The notes beneath the pieces were generated by a model. It searched no databases, had not been told where the DNA came from, and saw only the letters and a list, made by a program, of their open reading frames with translations. From the NCBI GenBank assembly GCA_963924555.1, contig OZ004583.1, positions 4,683,501 to 4,747,500 of the forward strand: DNA of 64,000 nt. The letters run 5' to 3'. A program made the position numbers and the translations under genes. Of the stretch, positions 19,330 to 31,130 are shown piece by piece; position 1 is the stretch's first letter; each line of letters starts with the position of its first letter. Source of the stretch: Crambe crambe. Its lineage: Eukaryota > Porifera > Demospongiae > Poecilosclerida > Crambeidae.

Positions 19330-20925
19330 CACTTGTTATATCTTTACAGACTCTGCCATCTCTTATGGAGCCATGGTCTTCCTGTGTGAAGGAGGTGTGA
19401 CCATCATGATGACCACCAACTTTGTTGTTAGAACGGTGGGTGGGCATTAATAGGGAATGGTGAATTTCAAAATGACGATTTTCCATCAATATCAGTAGGG
19501 GGCTAAAGGTGTGCCTGGAAGACTCCAGCTAGTAATATCTTTCAGTGTCTATAGAGGATCTTTTATTAATTATATTGGGCACTAAAGATCCTTGTTAATG
19601 GATCACAGTTGAATACAGTTCTTGTTTCTTGTAGAGCTCCTCTCCTCTGTGCCCCCTCTTCTCCACAATTGCTGCTCCAAGCAATCTTTACTCCTCTCGT
19701 ATACACTCATGACAGGAAGTAGGAGGGACTACCTGTCATTCCTCCTTGACTCCTCTCCCATTCCAGCTGGTGTATAGGGTATATGCCCTCAAGGAAACGC
19801 AGATCCTGTGCCATTACTTGCATGCAAGGTCAGTCACTCTCACTCAGTGGGTCAGTCAGGGAGATCAATTCTGTACTGTGAAACCATAAGATTATTCATT
19901 GCAGAGACTACGGATGAGAGTCCCCCCACAGCGCTGTAAATCAGCTCCTGTATTTGACCCTAGTCTATGTCTGCTTGGAACTTTTGAGGCAAGTATTTGT
20001 AGTTTCAAGTAATGTATATGGAATCAGATTATTATTCTCAAATAATGCAATGCAATGGAGGTGGGTATTATTTAGAATATAATTTAGGATGATCATTATT
20101 GGTTTACCTTTACATGCATACGATGCAGGAGTGGACGTCTTGAGCCATGTGGACAGGTTGTGTGGAGGTGGCGGCTAGTCGGTCCTTTTGTCCCCCTCGT
20201 CTTGTCTTGCCTGTCAACGCTGCATTCTATAGTATAGTCTGGATGATAATCATGGAGGAACCTCACCCTATCTGGTAAGGAATACCTCTTAAGCTGAGGG
20301 TTAAGTGTCAGGGGTCTTATACGATACTGTCCCCATTGTAAAGTGTGTTCCTACATTTTACACTCTTGTGTTCTCATAATAATAGGGGCAAGTTGATTTA
20401 TCAGGAGTTGGGAAAAGAGGTTATCAGGTCCATCGCAAAGCAACAGTTCAAGTGGTATGTTGAAAGAAAGTGTTCTTAGCTATTCGATCAACATGACTGT
20501 TTCTTCCAGACATGGTGGTCAGGATCTACATAGTCACCTACGACTTCTCAGATATGCCCCCTCTCACCACCCCCACCCACACCACTTGGCTGGTCAGGGT
20601 GCCACACCCACCACTTACCTCCCAGCCCTCCACTTTCTCATTCATCTCAGGCAAGTAGACATTCTTACAGCAAAGTGGTAAATTCAGATGATTGTGTTCT
20701 TGCTGCTGCAGGTTTCTTTGTTCCAAGTCTAAATGTATCTACGTATGATATTTGCCCGTCGTGCACCAGACACTACTGACCCTGACCACAGCAAGGTCTC
20801 CCTGTACACCAGAACAGAGGGTCCCAATCAACCCAAATACAGTCCCTCCACCATCACCACCAGAGCCATCAGTACCAGCAGTAGCATTGGCTCTCTCTTT
20901 GTGGGGCAAGTTTCCTAAAGAATTA
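19330..20925 (+). pseudogene. Atos-like exon series, best preserved (unit 5)
   Basis: Pieces in order: a block near 19350-19390 after TTTACAG; a proline/serine-rich block near 19635-19790; SLCLLGTFE (~19965-19990); a shortened VEVAASRSFCPPRLVLPV block (~20135-20275); KRGYQVHRKATVQV (~20390-20457); a block reading VVRIYIVTYDFSDMPPLT (~20515-20575) with part deleted; LIHLR followed by GCAAGT near 20650; and FLCSKSKCIYVRMIFARRAP leading to YTRTEGPNQPKYSPST (~20712-20850). The last piece resembles the very end of Atos proteins (IFSRR-like, then NPxYSP). Several indels break the frame. Confidence 0.6.
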
Positions 20926-20930
20926 TGTTA

Positions 20931-21098
20931 CAGTGAAACCTCCTAATAATGGACACACTTGGGACCCATCCTTTTGTCCTTTGTAGAGAAGTTGTCCTCT
21001 TTTGGAGGTTATTTTGTATGTAGTTTGCATACAATGGTCTTTTTGTTGAAAGGTTTGTGCTCTTTTGTAGTGTCCTTTATATATCAGAGGCTCCACTG
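20931..21098. mobile_element. 168-bp pogo/Tc1-like MITE
   Basis: Flanked by TA on both sides. The left end CAGTGAAACCTCCTAATAAT pairs with the right end ...CAGAGGCTCCACTG. The CAGTGGAACCTC...GGACACACTTGGGACC start is typical of Tigger/pogo-type non-autonomous elements. Identical-length copies sit in the same place in two sister units. Confidence 0.8.
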
Positions 21099-21139
21099 TA
21101 GTGGAATTATAGTGTATCATCCATAATATAAATTCTCTT

Positions 21140-22260
21140 TGCCTCAGGGTTTCTCCTCATTATTTACCAGACTTTGTCCTACATGGGACCACCAAAAGTG
21201 CAGGTCAGAGTTTTCAGGACAAACTCTACAAGGACCTAGCTCATGCTGTCAAGGTAGGCCTTTAGGACAAGTGATTGGAGAGCAGGAACTTTCATTTTAA
21301 TAATTAATTATCGTTTTATTTCTCTCTTTCACAGTATTCCATAATAGACGAGCCAGTGGACCATGGTGTGGGTATTGTGGCAGACACTGATACGTGGACA
21401 GTGAAGGTTGTGGCAGTCTCCAAGAGTCTGCAGACCATTGTGGCTCAGGTTTGGTCCAGCCTGCTAAGCTTGTCAAACAGATGCTCAGCTCTGTCAAGAA
21501 CACGTACTCCATTAGAATGCCACCTGAATTTGTGAGTCATGACCCTGTTATAATCACCAGTAATTACATGTTCAGATTCCAAATAATGCATGCTACTTCA
21601 AATGATGCACACCTTACAGGTGACACAATAGGTTCTAAATGATGCACACTTTACACTTTATGTTGAAACCAAGCACACTCATTTGTGTCATTCTTTACTT
21701 TCTGTGAATTGTCTATCACATGTGGAGGACTGCCTGATGTCGATCATTGAACATGTGATGTTGGCAGAGGCTTTGCTAGAGAAAGGAATCAATGCAGACA
21801 TGAATGAAATACTGTAGATGGACTGAGGTATGTGAAGTGTTATGTCATAGAGTATAGTGATCTTGAATAACCCTGTCATAATTATGACGTCCTTATTATT
21901 GTGGGGGTTGAAGTGCTGGGATCGAGTGTAAAGGTGCATGGGTGCATGTTTATCAGTCAAGAGTTGTTAATAATACCTTACAAATTAAGGATGCCTTTTG
22001 AGATTGCAATGTTGATAATCACTATGCATGTCTGAGCCTGTCTATACAACTGTCTATACAAAGTGTCTGATCCATTCACTGTTTGCTTAAGATAAAACAA
22101 TTCTTCTTTCTTATTTATAGCATTGGTTCTACGGATGTCTCCATGCTCTTTGCTCTTGCTGCTGTCAACTGTCATGATCCTGACCTTTCAGCTTGCTTTA
22201 ATCATAAGCACATGAGGTGGAGCATTGGGAAGCACTTCATTTGATCAACAAAACTTTTGG
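21140..22260 (+). pseudogene. FNIP C-terminal-like exons (unit 5)
   Basis: Clear exon series: after TTGCCTCAG an exon reads GFSPHYLPDFVLHGTTKSAG and SFQDKLYKDLAHAVK (~21150-21254, donor GTAGGC). Next YSIIDEPVDHGVGIVADTDT and WTVKVVAVSKSLQTIVAQ (~21334-21449), then LVQPAKLVKQMLSSVKNTYS (~21452-21531). Then a truncated MLAEALLEKGI exon (~21758-21815) and IGSTDVSMLFALAAVNCHDP (~22120-22190). In human FNIPs this region contacts folliculin and Hsp90 (family knowledge). The fourth exon lacks the KIVDGLR stretch and shows a TAG, so the copy is not functional. Confidence 0.58.
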
Positions 22261-22399
22261 TGAATAAAAGCAAATTGTATTGGTTCCTGATATATATATA
22301 TATTTTTAATGATATAATGGATGAACTTTACAAGGAAGACAAGACTATTAAAAAATAGTGACTTATAATTGCTAACATGGAAGCAGGGTTTAGGGGGAA

Positions 22400-22937
22400 A
22401 GCAAATATACATGGAGGCTATATTATGAGGAAAGTCCACAGTGGGTGCCCTCAGGGCCTTCACCAGTACCTTCCATGACGGTGTCTCTAAATCAAGCCAT
22501 TTAGAAAGAACTTCTCAAAAATTGTCCTTAACTTGTTCACGATAGCCGCATCAAGAATTGATTTGTCAAAGCCAAGCTCCAGACGAAGGTTATATGACTA
22601 TCATTTGGCATCCCACAACACATCTTGCAAGTCCAGTGATGCTACATGCAAGAGAATAATTGACATCAAACAGCATTGTACATTGTATGCATAAACAGAC
22701 ATACCATTAATAGGAAGGGGATCTTCTTGTTCATGCCACGATAGCTGCCTTGAAGTGAGGTAGCAGGTCCAGATTCCATCTCCAAACATGGCGACATGAG
22801 GGTCACTCCCATCACGATCACACGGACAGAGCAGTGCTTTCGATGGGATGGAGTTGTTGTAGCCAAGGAACAGTGTTGCTTTCCTCAGGCCTGCAAATAT
22901 GGTTCAGGAGACAAAGGAAGACATCTTGCTGCGCACT
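22400..22937 (-). pseudogene. Remnant of ROC-COR/Death gene 3' end (partial copy 3)
   Basis: Shorter and more decayed than copies 1 and 2. The Death exon lacks several blocks, and the COR end survives as SKALLCPCDRDGSDPHVAMF near 22780-22850. It ends at about 22937 at the shared breakpoint, followed by a single ~150-bp repeat unit. Confidence 0.65.
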
Positions 22938-23640
22938 TTCTAGGAATAGAGATATAGATCATCAAGTGCAGATATGGTTTGTACTAGCATAGAGGATACT
23001 GGTGACCATTGGAACAGAACGCACCTTATCTTGGAGAATAACGGCCATGGATCCTTAAAATAACGTTCCTCAACTAGGAATAGATGGAGAACTAGCCTCA
23101 GTCATTGTTGATCCACTCAAACTCGATTTGCTCCCTGCATCTCCCGGGAGTCAGTGATTGGAGGACTGCTTTAGAAGAAAGATCACTCTCTTGGGCTTCT
23201 CTGTAACTGGAATCGTATGGGTGTGCGCTAATTAAATATCTGAGCATGCGCAATGCTCTGAGCTGAGTGCAGATTTAATTCAGTGTGGCTCTGGTATGCA
23301 ATCTCCACTACTTCTTTTCGGACATCATAGTCGAGGAAGCAATCCATGCCCAATGTGGATATCTAGCTGGAATCTCTTTTGTGACTGGATGTGCACTCAC
23401 AAGAATTATGGCTGGATGAAACGACTGGAGAGATGTAAACAATGTATGCAGAATGTGTGTAGAAGGAGGGGGAGAGGTACAATAGGTCTAGATACAAGGC
23501 TAGCATTCATTATGTGGGGTACAACCATGTGTAAGCCTTTCATGAAGAGGTTAACAAAATTAATTCTGTACTTTGAACTTTCTGTACTTTGAACTCTATT
23601 ACAGACTTTGCTATCTCTTATCCACTCTTTATGGAGTCAA
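22938..23640. repeat. Single repeat unit plus duplicated spacer module (third copy)
   Basis: 22938-23080 is one unit of the ~150-bp repeat. The rest is a diverged form of 1681-2170, with an open stretch of 98 codons at 23296-23592. A nearly identical stretch occurs at 46440-46753. No function assigned. Confidence 0.5.
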
Positions 23641-23689
23641 GTCTTGGTACAGCCTGCATTATCTTTAGCATCAGCAAGGAATGCCTCTT

Positions 23690-24372
23690 AAGCTGAGGGT
23701 TAAGTGTCAGGGGTCTTATACGATACTGTCCCCATTGTAAAGTGTGTTCCTACATTTTACACTCTTGTGTTCTCATAATAATAGGGGCAAGTTGATTTAT
23801 CAGGAGTTGGGAAAAGAGGTTATCAGGTCCATCGCAAAGGAACAGTTCAAGTGGTAAGTTGAGAGAAAGTGTTCTTAGCTGTTTGATGAACATGACTGTT
23901 TCTTCCAGATACTGTTTAATCCTATCCACATGGTTGTCAAGATCTGCATAGTCACCTACCACTTCTCAGGTATGCTCCCTCTCACACAGACATTCCTATG
24001 TCAGAAGACCTTCTTCTGCCCACACCACTTGGCACGTCAGGGTGCCACACCCACCACTACTTCATTCATCTCAGGCAAGTAGACATTCTTACAGCAAAGT
24101 GATAAATTGAGATGATTATGTTCTTGCTGCTGCAGGTTTCTTTGTTCCAAGTCTAAAAACATATTTACTTGCATCGTACATTTGCCCGTTGATTTTGCTG
24201 TCATGCACCAGACACTACTGATCCTGACCACATCAAAGTCTCCCTGTACACCAGAAGAATCCAAATACAGTCCCTCCACCATCAACTCCAGTGCCATCAG
24301 TACCAGCAGTACCACCAGTGTCAGTAGCAGGAGAACACTCACACAATCAACTTTAGATCTTCAATTCAGCTG
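23690..24372 (+). pseudogene. Atos-like exons (unit 6, truncated)
   Basis: QVDLSGVGKRGYQVHRKGTV (~23790-23857), a block reading MVVKICIVTYHFSGML (~23930-23975), then a partly deleted end with LLILTTSKSPCTPEE. It breaks off before any FNIP exon, and AT-rich DNA leads directly to the 3' end of Death/ROCO copy B. Confidence 0.55.
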
Positions 24373-24594
24373 AACTATTTTATGTATTGCCACTGCAGAA
24401 TGTTCACAGGATTTTTTAATTAAAAATTAATGTTACAAAGGAAAAGCGCTTGAACCTATATTAAAAAAAAATTTTTTTCCAAAAAAATCATTGTACAAAG
24501 ATAAACAATAATAAACTTTACAAGGAAGGCAAAACTAAATGTTTCATCATAGTAAATAGTGAATGAAAAAGGTGAAAAATTAAAGTGTTTTGGA

Positions 24595-24863
24595 TCAAAT
24601 ATACTTGCTTTCAATCTTGGAGGCTATATGAGGAAAGTCCACAGTGGGTGCCCTCAGGGCCTTCACCAGTGCCTTCCATGATGGAGTCACTAAATCGAGC
24701 CATTTAGTAAGAACTTCTCGAAAACAGTCCTCCACTTGTTCGCGTCGGTTAGCACTAATTGTGTCAAGAGTCGATCTGTCCAAGCCGAGCTCCAGACCAA
24801 GGTTATACCACTTGCATTTGGCCTCCCACAATGCACCTTGCACTGTCCTCAAGTTCAGTGGTG
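24595..24863 (-). CDS. Copy B last exon: C-terminal Death domain (intact)
   Basis: After a 63-nt intron the exon reads APLNLRTVQGALWEAKCKWY, then NLGLELGLDRSTLDTI, REVLTKWLDLVTPSWKALVK and ends KIESKYI with TGA at 24595-24597. The LG-ELG-LD-STLD-I and SWKALVKALR strings are Death-domain hallmarks. This is the only one of the three long copies in which the exon is in frame with ROC-COR. Confidence 0.85.
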
Positions 24864-27800
24864 CTGCATGCAAGAGAATAATTGACATGAAATAGTAATG
24901 TACATTGTATGCATAAAGAGACATACCATTTGTAGGAAGAGGATCTTCTTGTTCACACCACGGCAGCTGTCTTGAAGTGAGGTCTCCAAATGTATTGGGA
25001 TTTCGACTGCAGGTCCAGATACCATCTCTAAACGTGGCGACATGAGGGTCATTCCCATCACGATCACACGGACAGAGCAGTGCTTTCGATGGGATGGAGT
25101 TGTTGTAGCCAAGGACCAGTGTTGCTTTCCTCAGACCTGCAAATATGGCTCGGGAGACAAAGGCAGACATCTTGTTGCGTACTTTCTCAGCGGTGTGCAC
25201 GTGTACTTCAAAATGTGTGAATGTATCTATGAGTGTGACGGAGCCAGGGTAGCCAGGAATAGAAAACATGGTGCAGTTACGATTGAGGCAAGCTGGAGTG
25301 TTGGAGCCAGGGAGAAGCACAATTTTCCAAGGACAAGGAAACTGGTTGTCATGGGAGACTAAAAAGCAGGTGAGACTGCAGTAGGTGCCGAGACGAGGCC
25401 CCCCGAGAGGGAAGGACAGAGCAAGGGGAGCTAAAGTGGAATCATTGGACACGCGATACTCACGAACCTTATCCTTTTCCAGGACAGGAAGAAGGGCAGG
25501 CATGATGTACTCTGAAGCACTAAAGTCGGCTATAATAAGCAACTCTTTGAACAGCTTCACCAGATCTACTGGAGCAAAGATTTCAGGAAAGTAATGCTTG
25601 TTAAATTCTTCCCTTTGGAGAAGCTCTAAGCTAACGATGCCATGCTCTTTGAACTTCTGCCAGCTTCCAGTTAATCCTATAGCCTCACCACCGATATTTT
25701 CCCTCAAGCAGAAAATTTTCTCCACCAACTCGGTCATTTTGTCCAAGAGGACCTGAGGGTTGGTGAATACAACACCCTCCAGAATCTCAGGGAAATAGAA
25801 GACTGCTGAAATCTCGTCTAGAAACTGGAGAGCCGCATCGAGAGAGTGCTCATCAAAGTAGAGATCTTTTGCTGCTCTAAGGCACTCTTCTTTGCTCAGC
25901 ACACCTCTATCTAGAGAAAGGCTCACTTCTTCTAGGAGTATTTCCAAAGAGAAATACTTGAAAGGCACATCTATAGAGACAGGCTTACACTCTTCTAGGA
26001 CTAAACCTTGGACATTCTTTGCGATGCTTTTGTCAAATTCTGCGGGATCTTTGGCATTGACTGGAAAGATCAACTCACTCTGCTTGTAGTAGATGACTTC
26101 ATCTTTGAACACTGGAAGAAGTATATCTGCTAACTTCTTATTCTTCTCCTGTCGTGATTCGCTCGTGCACTTATGTTCTTCGTCCCTGTGGGTCCCAACA
26201 ATCATGATTCTGGAGCACTCGCCTCCACTCTTGCTGTCGGATCTGTGAGTATGCATGATGCGGAGACAGTGTTTCAACAGCTGCTCATTAGACTGGGCCG
26301 ATCGGTAAGGGGTCCCTACACGCTTCCCACTACCATCGAAATACTCCACCAGGGGTTTGGTGGCAAGTTCTTCCGACAACTTGAAGACGAAAATATACAA
26401 TGACATTCGACGAAGAAATATGGGCAGCACCTCGTGGAACTGTGGTTGCCCTCCAGAGTCAATCAGGTAGAGCTTACGGAAGGTAGATAGGGGTTTGTCT
26501 GACTCCAAGCACTCGTCCATTAGCTTTATTAGTTGGTCATGTGTGGTAATGGATGGCAGTGAGCTCTTTCTCTTTGGCTTTGTTTTTCTAGCGGCTGTTG
26601 GACTGGAGAGAGACACTGGGTGAACTCGAAGATTTCGATCGTGTGTTGAAGATCTGTCTTCTGTGGTGTGAGCTTCTCCACCTTCCATTCCAGTAGACAT
26701 TTCACCACCAGAGTCAGAATCAGAACTTTCAGGAGAATCAGAACCCTCGGGGGACTGGGTGGCATCAGGAGGAGAGTGAGAAGCTATGGCTCTGGATAAT
26801 ATTTGTCTTCTTTCTTCTGGAGGAAGTTTCTTCCACTCCTTGCTAGTGACACCAACATGGAACATAGTGATTGGACGAGCTGCTAAAGGTGTACTCGTTC
26901 TGACTCCTCTCGGAGGGTTACCAACAAACAGGTCCATGGAGCTGGACTTGCCTGTCCCGGGAGCTCCATAGAGGAGGATTTTATTGATCTGAGCTCTGAT
27001 GGATCCTTCCCTCATTGCCTCGTTGTACAATCTACGTGACTCAGACGAACCTACAATCAAAAATATTACTACATGATTGTAGCCAGGTATTTCACCTACA
27101 GAGGTATGAATATTAAGAGGGGGGATTTAATTAAGAAGGGGGGCGTGCTGTATGGTATGCAAGAGACATGTATTCGAGGGGGGGTAGCAGATCAATTGGA
27201 TCAAGGAGTGTCCCCACACCCCTTACTCTTGAGGTATATCAAATTGACTGTAGAGTGGACTTGAAAATCATCCCATATCAGAAGTCTTGGATGATCAACT
27301 CTATGAGATGGGAGGACATGCACTGAATCTGATAATATAATGGACAAAACAAACCAACAAACCAACAAACAAACAATGGGGGTGGGAGGGTCCATGTTGG
27401 GGGGTGGGGCTAATACTCATCTAAGTTAATACTCTTACAGACCTTCAATCTATTTCCCCATTGAACCTAATGCCCCTCCCCATACAATCAATGTACACTC
27501 CCAACTAGTCTCTCTGTGATTATCACTGTTGGAACCACTGCAGGTCAGGATAGTGAGAGAGGAGATGAGGCTCAAATGTAATGATGCTACAGTTCCAGAA
27601 ACCATCACAGACCACAAGACTCACCTTTAAGGTAGCGACTCTTCAACACTTCCAGCACTCCATGCTCCTTATGAACATATAGAGCATGAGCCACATTTCT
27701 CCATGATGGACATGGGTGATTGTTCAGGTACCACTCCCACAAAGCCTTCACACGTTCTGACTGACTGGAGTGTTGAGATTGAATATTGTCAAGCTCTAAG

Positions 27801-29580
27801 CGGGGGATGTTGAGACTAAGACCCACCAAATACCAATCCCTCACATCCTGTAGCAGCTGAGTGAGATTAGCGAGGGTGAGGGAGGGGTCTGTGGGAGGGA
27901 GCATAAAGAATAAAACATGAGCCAAGCAACAAAAATAAGTCCCTTCAACAACAAATAAAAATAGTATGAGCTCATGCAGTGTGCATTACTTCAGTCAACT
28001 AGAGTTGATGCTCTAACGACAACATCAAGTGTCATCAAGTGTATGCATTCACTTCCACAATATTTATAGTGGGAATAGCTCTAACATATCAGATTTTCAA
28101 TCATTAATTAATGCCCTCCATATGCTAGCCCCTCCTCCTGCTGACTGATAGTAACACCAATCCACTTCCATTGGCCATGCATGCTTAGTGTAGTTTAAAC
28201 TGTATTGTTGGACCAATCAAGTTTCCTTGACAAGGCATATGTAGCAAAAGCACCAAAGCACTTTTAAAGCACAAGTCATTGTACAGAAATCTCAAATGAC
28301 CTTAAACCAGAAATTGCTACTCTAATGAGTTGGAGGGGGTCCAGGCACAATCTTGCCCCCTTGAACAATAGCTACACACAGAGCTATTATGAAAACATTC
28401 AGTGTCAACACTCAAATTTTGTGTCCCTTGACAATTTCTGTCAATGAAGACCTGAGAGTCCTTAATAGGAGGATCCACTGTAGACCAATCACATGACTAC
28501 AGTCTTCCTTCCCTCACTTAGTATGTCATTATGTGTCATCTACCACACACCTACCTTTATCAGCTTTAACCTTCCCCATCACTTTCTCGAGAGCGCTGTG
28601 TTGTTTCCGTTTGAGAAGTGTCCCGGCCAGGTGATTCCAACTAGCTTGTGGATGGGTACTGAGGTAATAGTGCACCAGTTCACCACGGTAGGTGTCCTCT
28701 TCAACACATCGTGACCTCATCTCCATATACTTAGGGTCTGGTATATCAAGTACATACTCCAAGTAATCACCATAGTCACTGACAGTCTTTGCATTCTTTA
28801 CAGTGTCCAGAGCAGCTAACAAACTGCGAGAGGTGAGGCTGGGGTCTGGGGGGACACAAACACTTCTATTACCCCAGATAAGACACACCCACACAATTCA
28901 CAGTATTAGTCAAGCACCACGGAGGGTTTTTAATAGAGGGCGGGGCACTGGACAAAAACAATCAATGTGGGAGGGGAGGGTGAGGAGTTTATGCTGTTGC
29001 TATGCAACCAACACAACTATTAGGCTGCTCAGTGATATTGGGAGGGGGAGAGTCAACTCATACTTATTTCTACATTGCTAAATGCTTGATCCCCTCATTT
29101 CCATACATGGAAAGCAGTGTCTGTGAAATAGAACCTCCTTTGTCCTTTCAGTGATTATTGTCACTATACACTGTTAGTAGTTAATAATTCAATTCAAGGT
29201 TTTGGCTTTCTTGCTCTATGTGCAGTGCAATGGGCAACAATAATCTGATCTGAGCAATGACACTCACTCACCTGTTTGTTTCTCTGCATACTTCTGTATC
29301 CTGTCTGCTACATCATGCCACTTGTCATCGTCATCGTCTTCATCATCGTAATATTGTACATGCTCATATTTGTCAAGTGCATGTATAAGCCTCCTCCAGG
29401 AGGCAAATGGGTCCCTCAGGATCCAGTATCGGACGACAGCTGCCAGTCTTTGTCTATCTGTGGAGTTTTCTGATGCAATGGCATAAAGTTTGGAGGAAGG
29501 GACATACAGTTCATAACCAACGCGTATCCATGATAGTGTCTCTAGGACTGCGATTACATTCTCCACACTGAGGGGAGGAG
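24595..29580 (-). CDS. Death/ROCO gene copy B (3' five exons; best preserved)
   Basis: Five exons in matching phase: Death 1 (29580-29272), Death 2 (28845-28555), Death 3 (27888-27625), ROC-COR (27050-24927) and last Death exon (24863-24595). All are open and join in phase 1, giving about 1,090 codons with no lesion. The predicted role, from the family, is a cytosolic GTP-binding signalling protein that recruits partners through Death domains, as DAPK1-type ROCO proteins do. Compared with A and C it lacks the basic linker, the N-terminal Death and the 2A exons: homology ends at about 30712. It needs another 5' exon; the Pro/Ser-rich exon at 33131-33587 ends in a phase compatible with Death exon 1 and is one candidate. 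Confidence 0.8.
24927..27050 (-). CDS. Copy B ROC-COR exon
   Basis: 708 codons. Residues 29-37 GAPGTGKSS are the P-loop, TP at 54-55 is a possible switch I threonine, 198-202 DSGGQ is the G3 motif (DxxGQ), and THRDE near 276 is the G4 equivalent found in ROC domains. COR follows from about residue 300 with EISAVFYFPEILEGVVFTNP, the typical COR string, and a COR-B part with ASEYIMPALLPVLEKDK. Between P-loop and G3, residues about 100-165 are a Ser/Asp/Glu-rich insertion (DSPESSDSDSGGEM) followed by basic KTKPKRKSS. Such an insertion is not usual in ROC domains and is probably a flexible, possibly phosphorylated loop. Copy C has the same length (2124 nt). Confidence 0.88.
27625..27888 (-). CDS. 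Copy B Death domain exon 3
   Basis: 88-residue, phase 1-1 exon (CCCACAG acceptor, AAAG|GTGAGT donor). Contains LTQLLQDVRDWYLVGLSLNI, YLNNHPCPSWRNVAHAL and VLEVLKSRYLKG. It joins in frame to ROC-COR. Confidence 0.75.
28555..28845 (-). CDS. Copy B Death domain exon 2
   Basis: 97-residue, phase 1-1 exon. Contains LLAALDTVKNAKTVSDYGDY, LDIPDPKYMEM, HPQASWNHLAGTLL and ends KVKADKG. The middle segment differs in length from A (7582-7887) by whole codons, so the frame is kept. Confidence 0.72.
29272..29580 (-). CDS. Copy B Death domain exon 1 with acidic insert
   Basis: 103-residue, phase 1-1 exon. Contains SVENVIAVLETLSWIRVGYE, LRDPFASWRRLIHALDKY and ADRIQKYAEKQTG. A YYDDEDDDDDK acidic run just before the last helix is unique to B. 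It is coded by GAT/GAC/GAA triplets and probably grew by trinucleotide expansion. Confidence 0.76.
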
Positions 29581-30712
29581 CTGGAAATAAAACATTATCA
29601 CACACCTATACTATGACACACTAATTAAGATAACACCAGGGGCATACCCACATAATATATAGTTATCATGTATCATTGACCACCAATTAAGACACCACCT
29701 GAGACCTACCCATGTAGACCATCACAATCACAAAGGACCATGTGTGTCTCTGATAACTAATTAAGACATCATCATCAGGGACATACCCATAAATAAACAT
29801 TCTTTCAATTACCACATTTTATGATAGATATTTGATAGACCCTTACAGTAGGTGTGGCATGGGTGGGGCTTATCACAGGAAGCAACCATGATGGTAGACA
29901 TCTGAGCCACATAACTATAGGGTTGTAGCCAGAAGTTCATAATAGGGGAGGCAGTTAGATTTTCTCAACATAATTATGGTTGTGGTAGCTACACAGGACT
30001 ATTTAGGTAACAGAGCAAGTGTCTACAGTACTCAGGGCTGGATCTAGGGGTGGGGGTGGGGTTGAGTGGATTATAAACCCTTCCCAAGCTAAAATGGTGC
30101 ACATTTGACCATGCCTACTTACTTAGCCATGTCTATTTCTTCTTTGACAACTTGTTTCTGCTCTAAAGTAGTATAATTAGAGGAACATGCATGGACTAAC
30201 TTAACTAGGAGCTAATGTGGTTACTACAGCCTTAGCAATCATCTAAGGCTATGGTCAAAGAAAGAAACAGTCTATGTATACATAACTCATCCATTTTGGC
30301 TTGCACTTTCAAGGTCACACATTAGATAACTCAGTGGATACTAACTGTCACTTCAGAGTTTGAGTCTAATGGCTACAACACAATTTTTGGTGTCCTTGAT
30401 CTCTTTACCTTCACTCATGCTGTCATATGACTGACCACATTGCACACAGAGTGGGGGATCTAGATTTTTGGGATTCAATTTATGCAAAAGAGTAGCACAT
30501 GGGGCAATTTATAGCTAAGATTTTCTTCTACCATGGCCAGGTATTAGAATCAAGAACTCCTGTATAGTGACAGTCGAGGGTAGAAATTCACATTTTAGTC
30601 AAAGTTCATTTTATCTTAACTGATGCTTTACAATAAAATTTTCCGAACTTTTTTTTTCAAAAGTAGAAAGCGTGAATACCCATTTGATTTCTACCCTCGA
30701 CTGTCACATATG
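29581..30712 (-). other. Upstream intron of copy B, ending at array breakpoint
   Basis: Matches the intron upstream of Death exon 1 in A and C, including the MITE at 30567-30707 (same TIRs as at 9757). Homology to A and C ends about five bases after the MITE. Nothing else recognised. Confidence 0.65.
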
Positions 30713-31130
30713 CATCAGATTCTTAGACCATACCTAGCTATTTGCCTGCCTAGTGGAAGGTTGTTTGCCTCACTTAGCTGTCACACTGAACCAAACTATA
30801 TTTGCCATTTTGGGAGTTGGCAAGGGTTTTACCTTTGACCCTAAACTATCATTTTCATTTCAAGTTGGGTAGGTAGGGCCCACGAAACATTAGCCTCGAA
30901 CCCAGCCTCCTTTCTCCTTTTCGGGAGGGTGGGGGAAAAAGAGAGCCTGGTATCCACTGTTTGAACATGTGCCAATTTTTGAATGCTCATGCTAAGTGCA
31001 ATCTCATGTATGGTTCCATGAATTTCCGAGAATGCTAGATCCTCCATGGCATCAGAAGTAACAAGGCTTCTTCAGGAGCACAGAAAAGAAGGCTATCTGA
31101 TCCAAGACTGGCAAATGTAGCGAGGTACTA

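Noticed and set aside
24927-27050. Reading the long exon as an NLR-type NACHT/NB-ARC ATPase
   Set aside because: The P-loop would allow it, but DSGGQ, THRDE and the COR string EISAVFYFPEILEGVVF fit ROC-COR, and no leucine-rich repeats follow.
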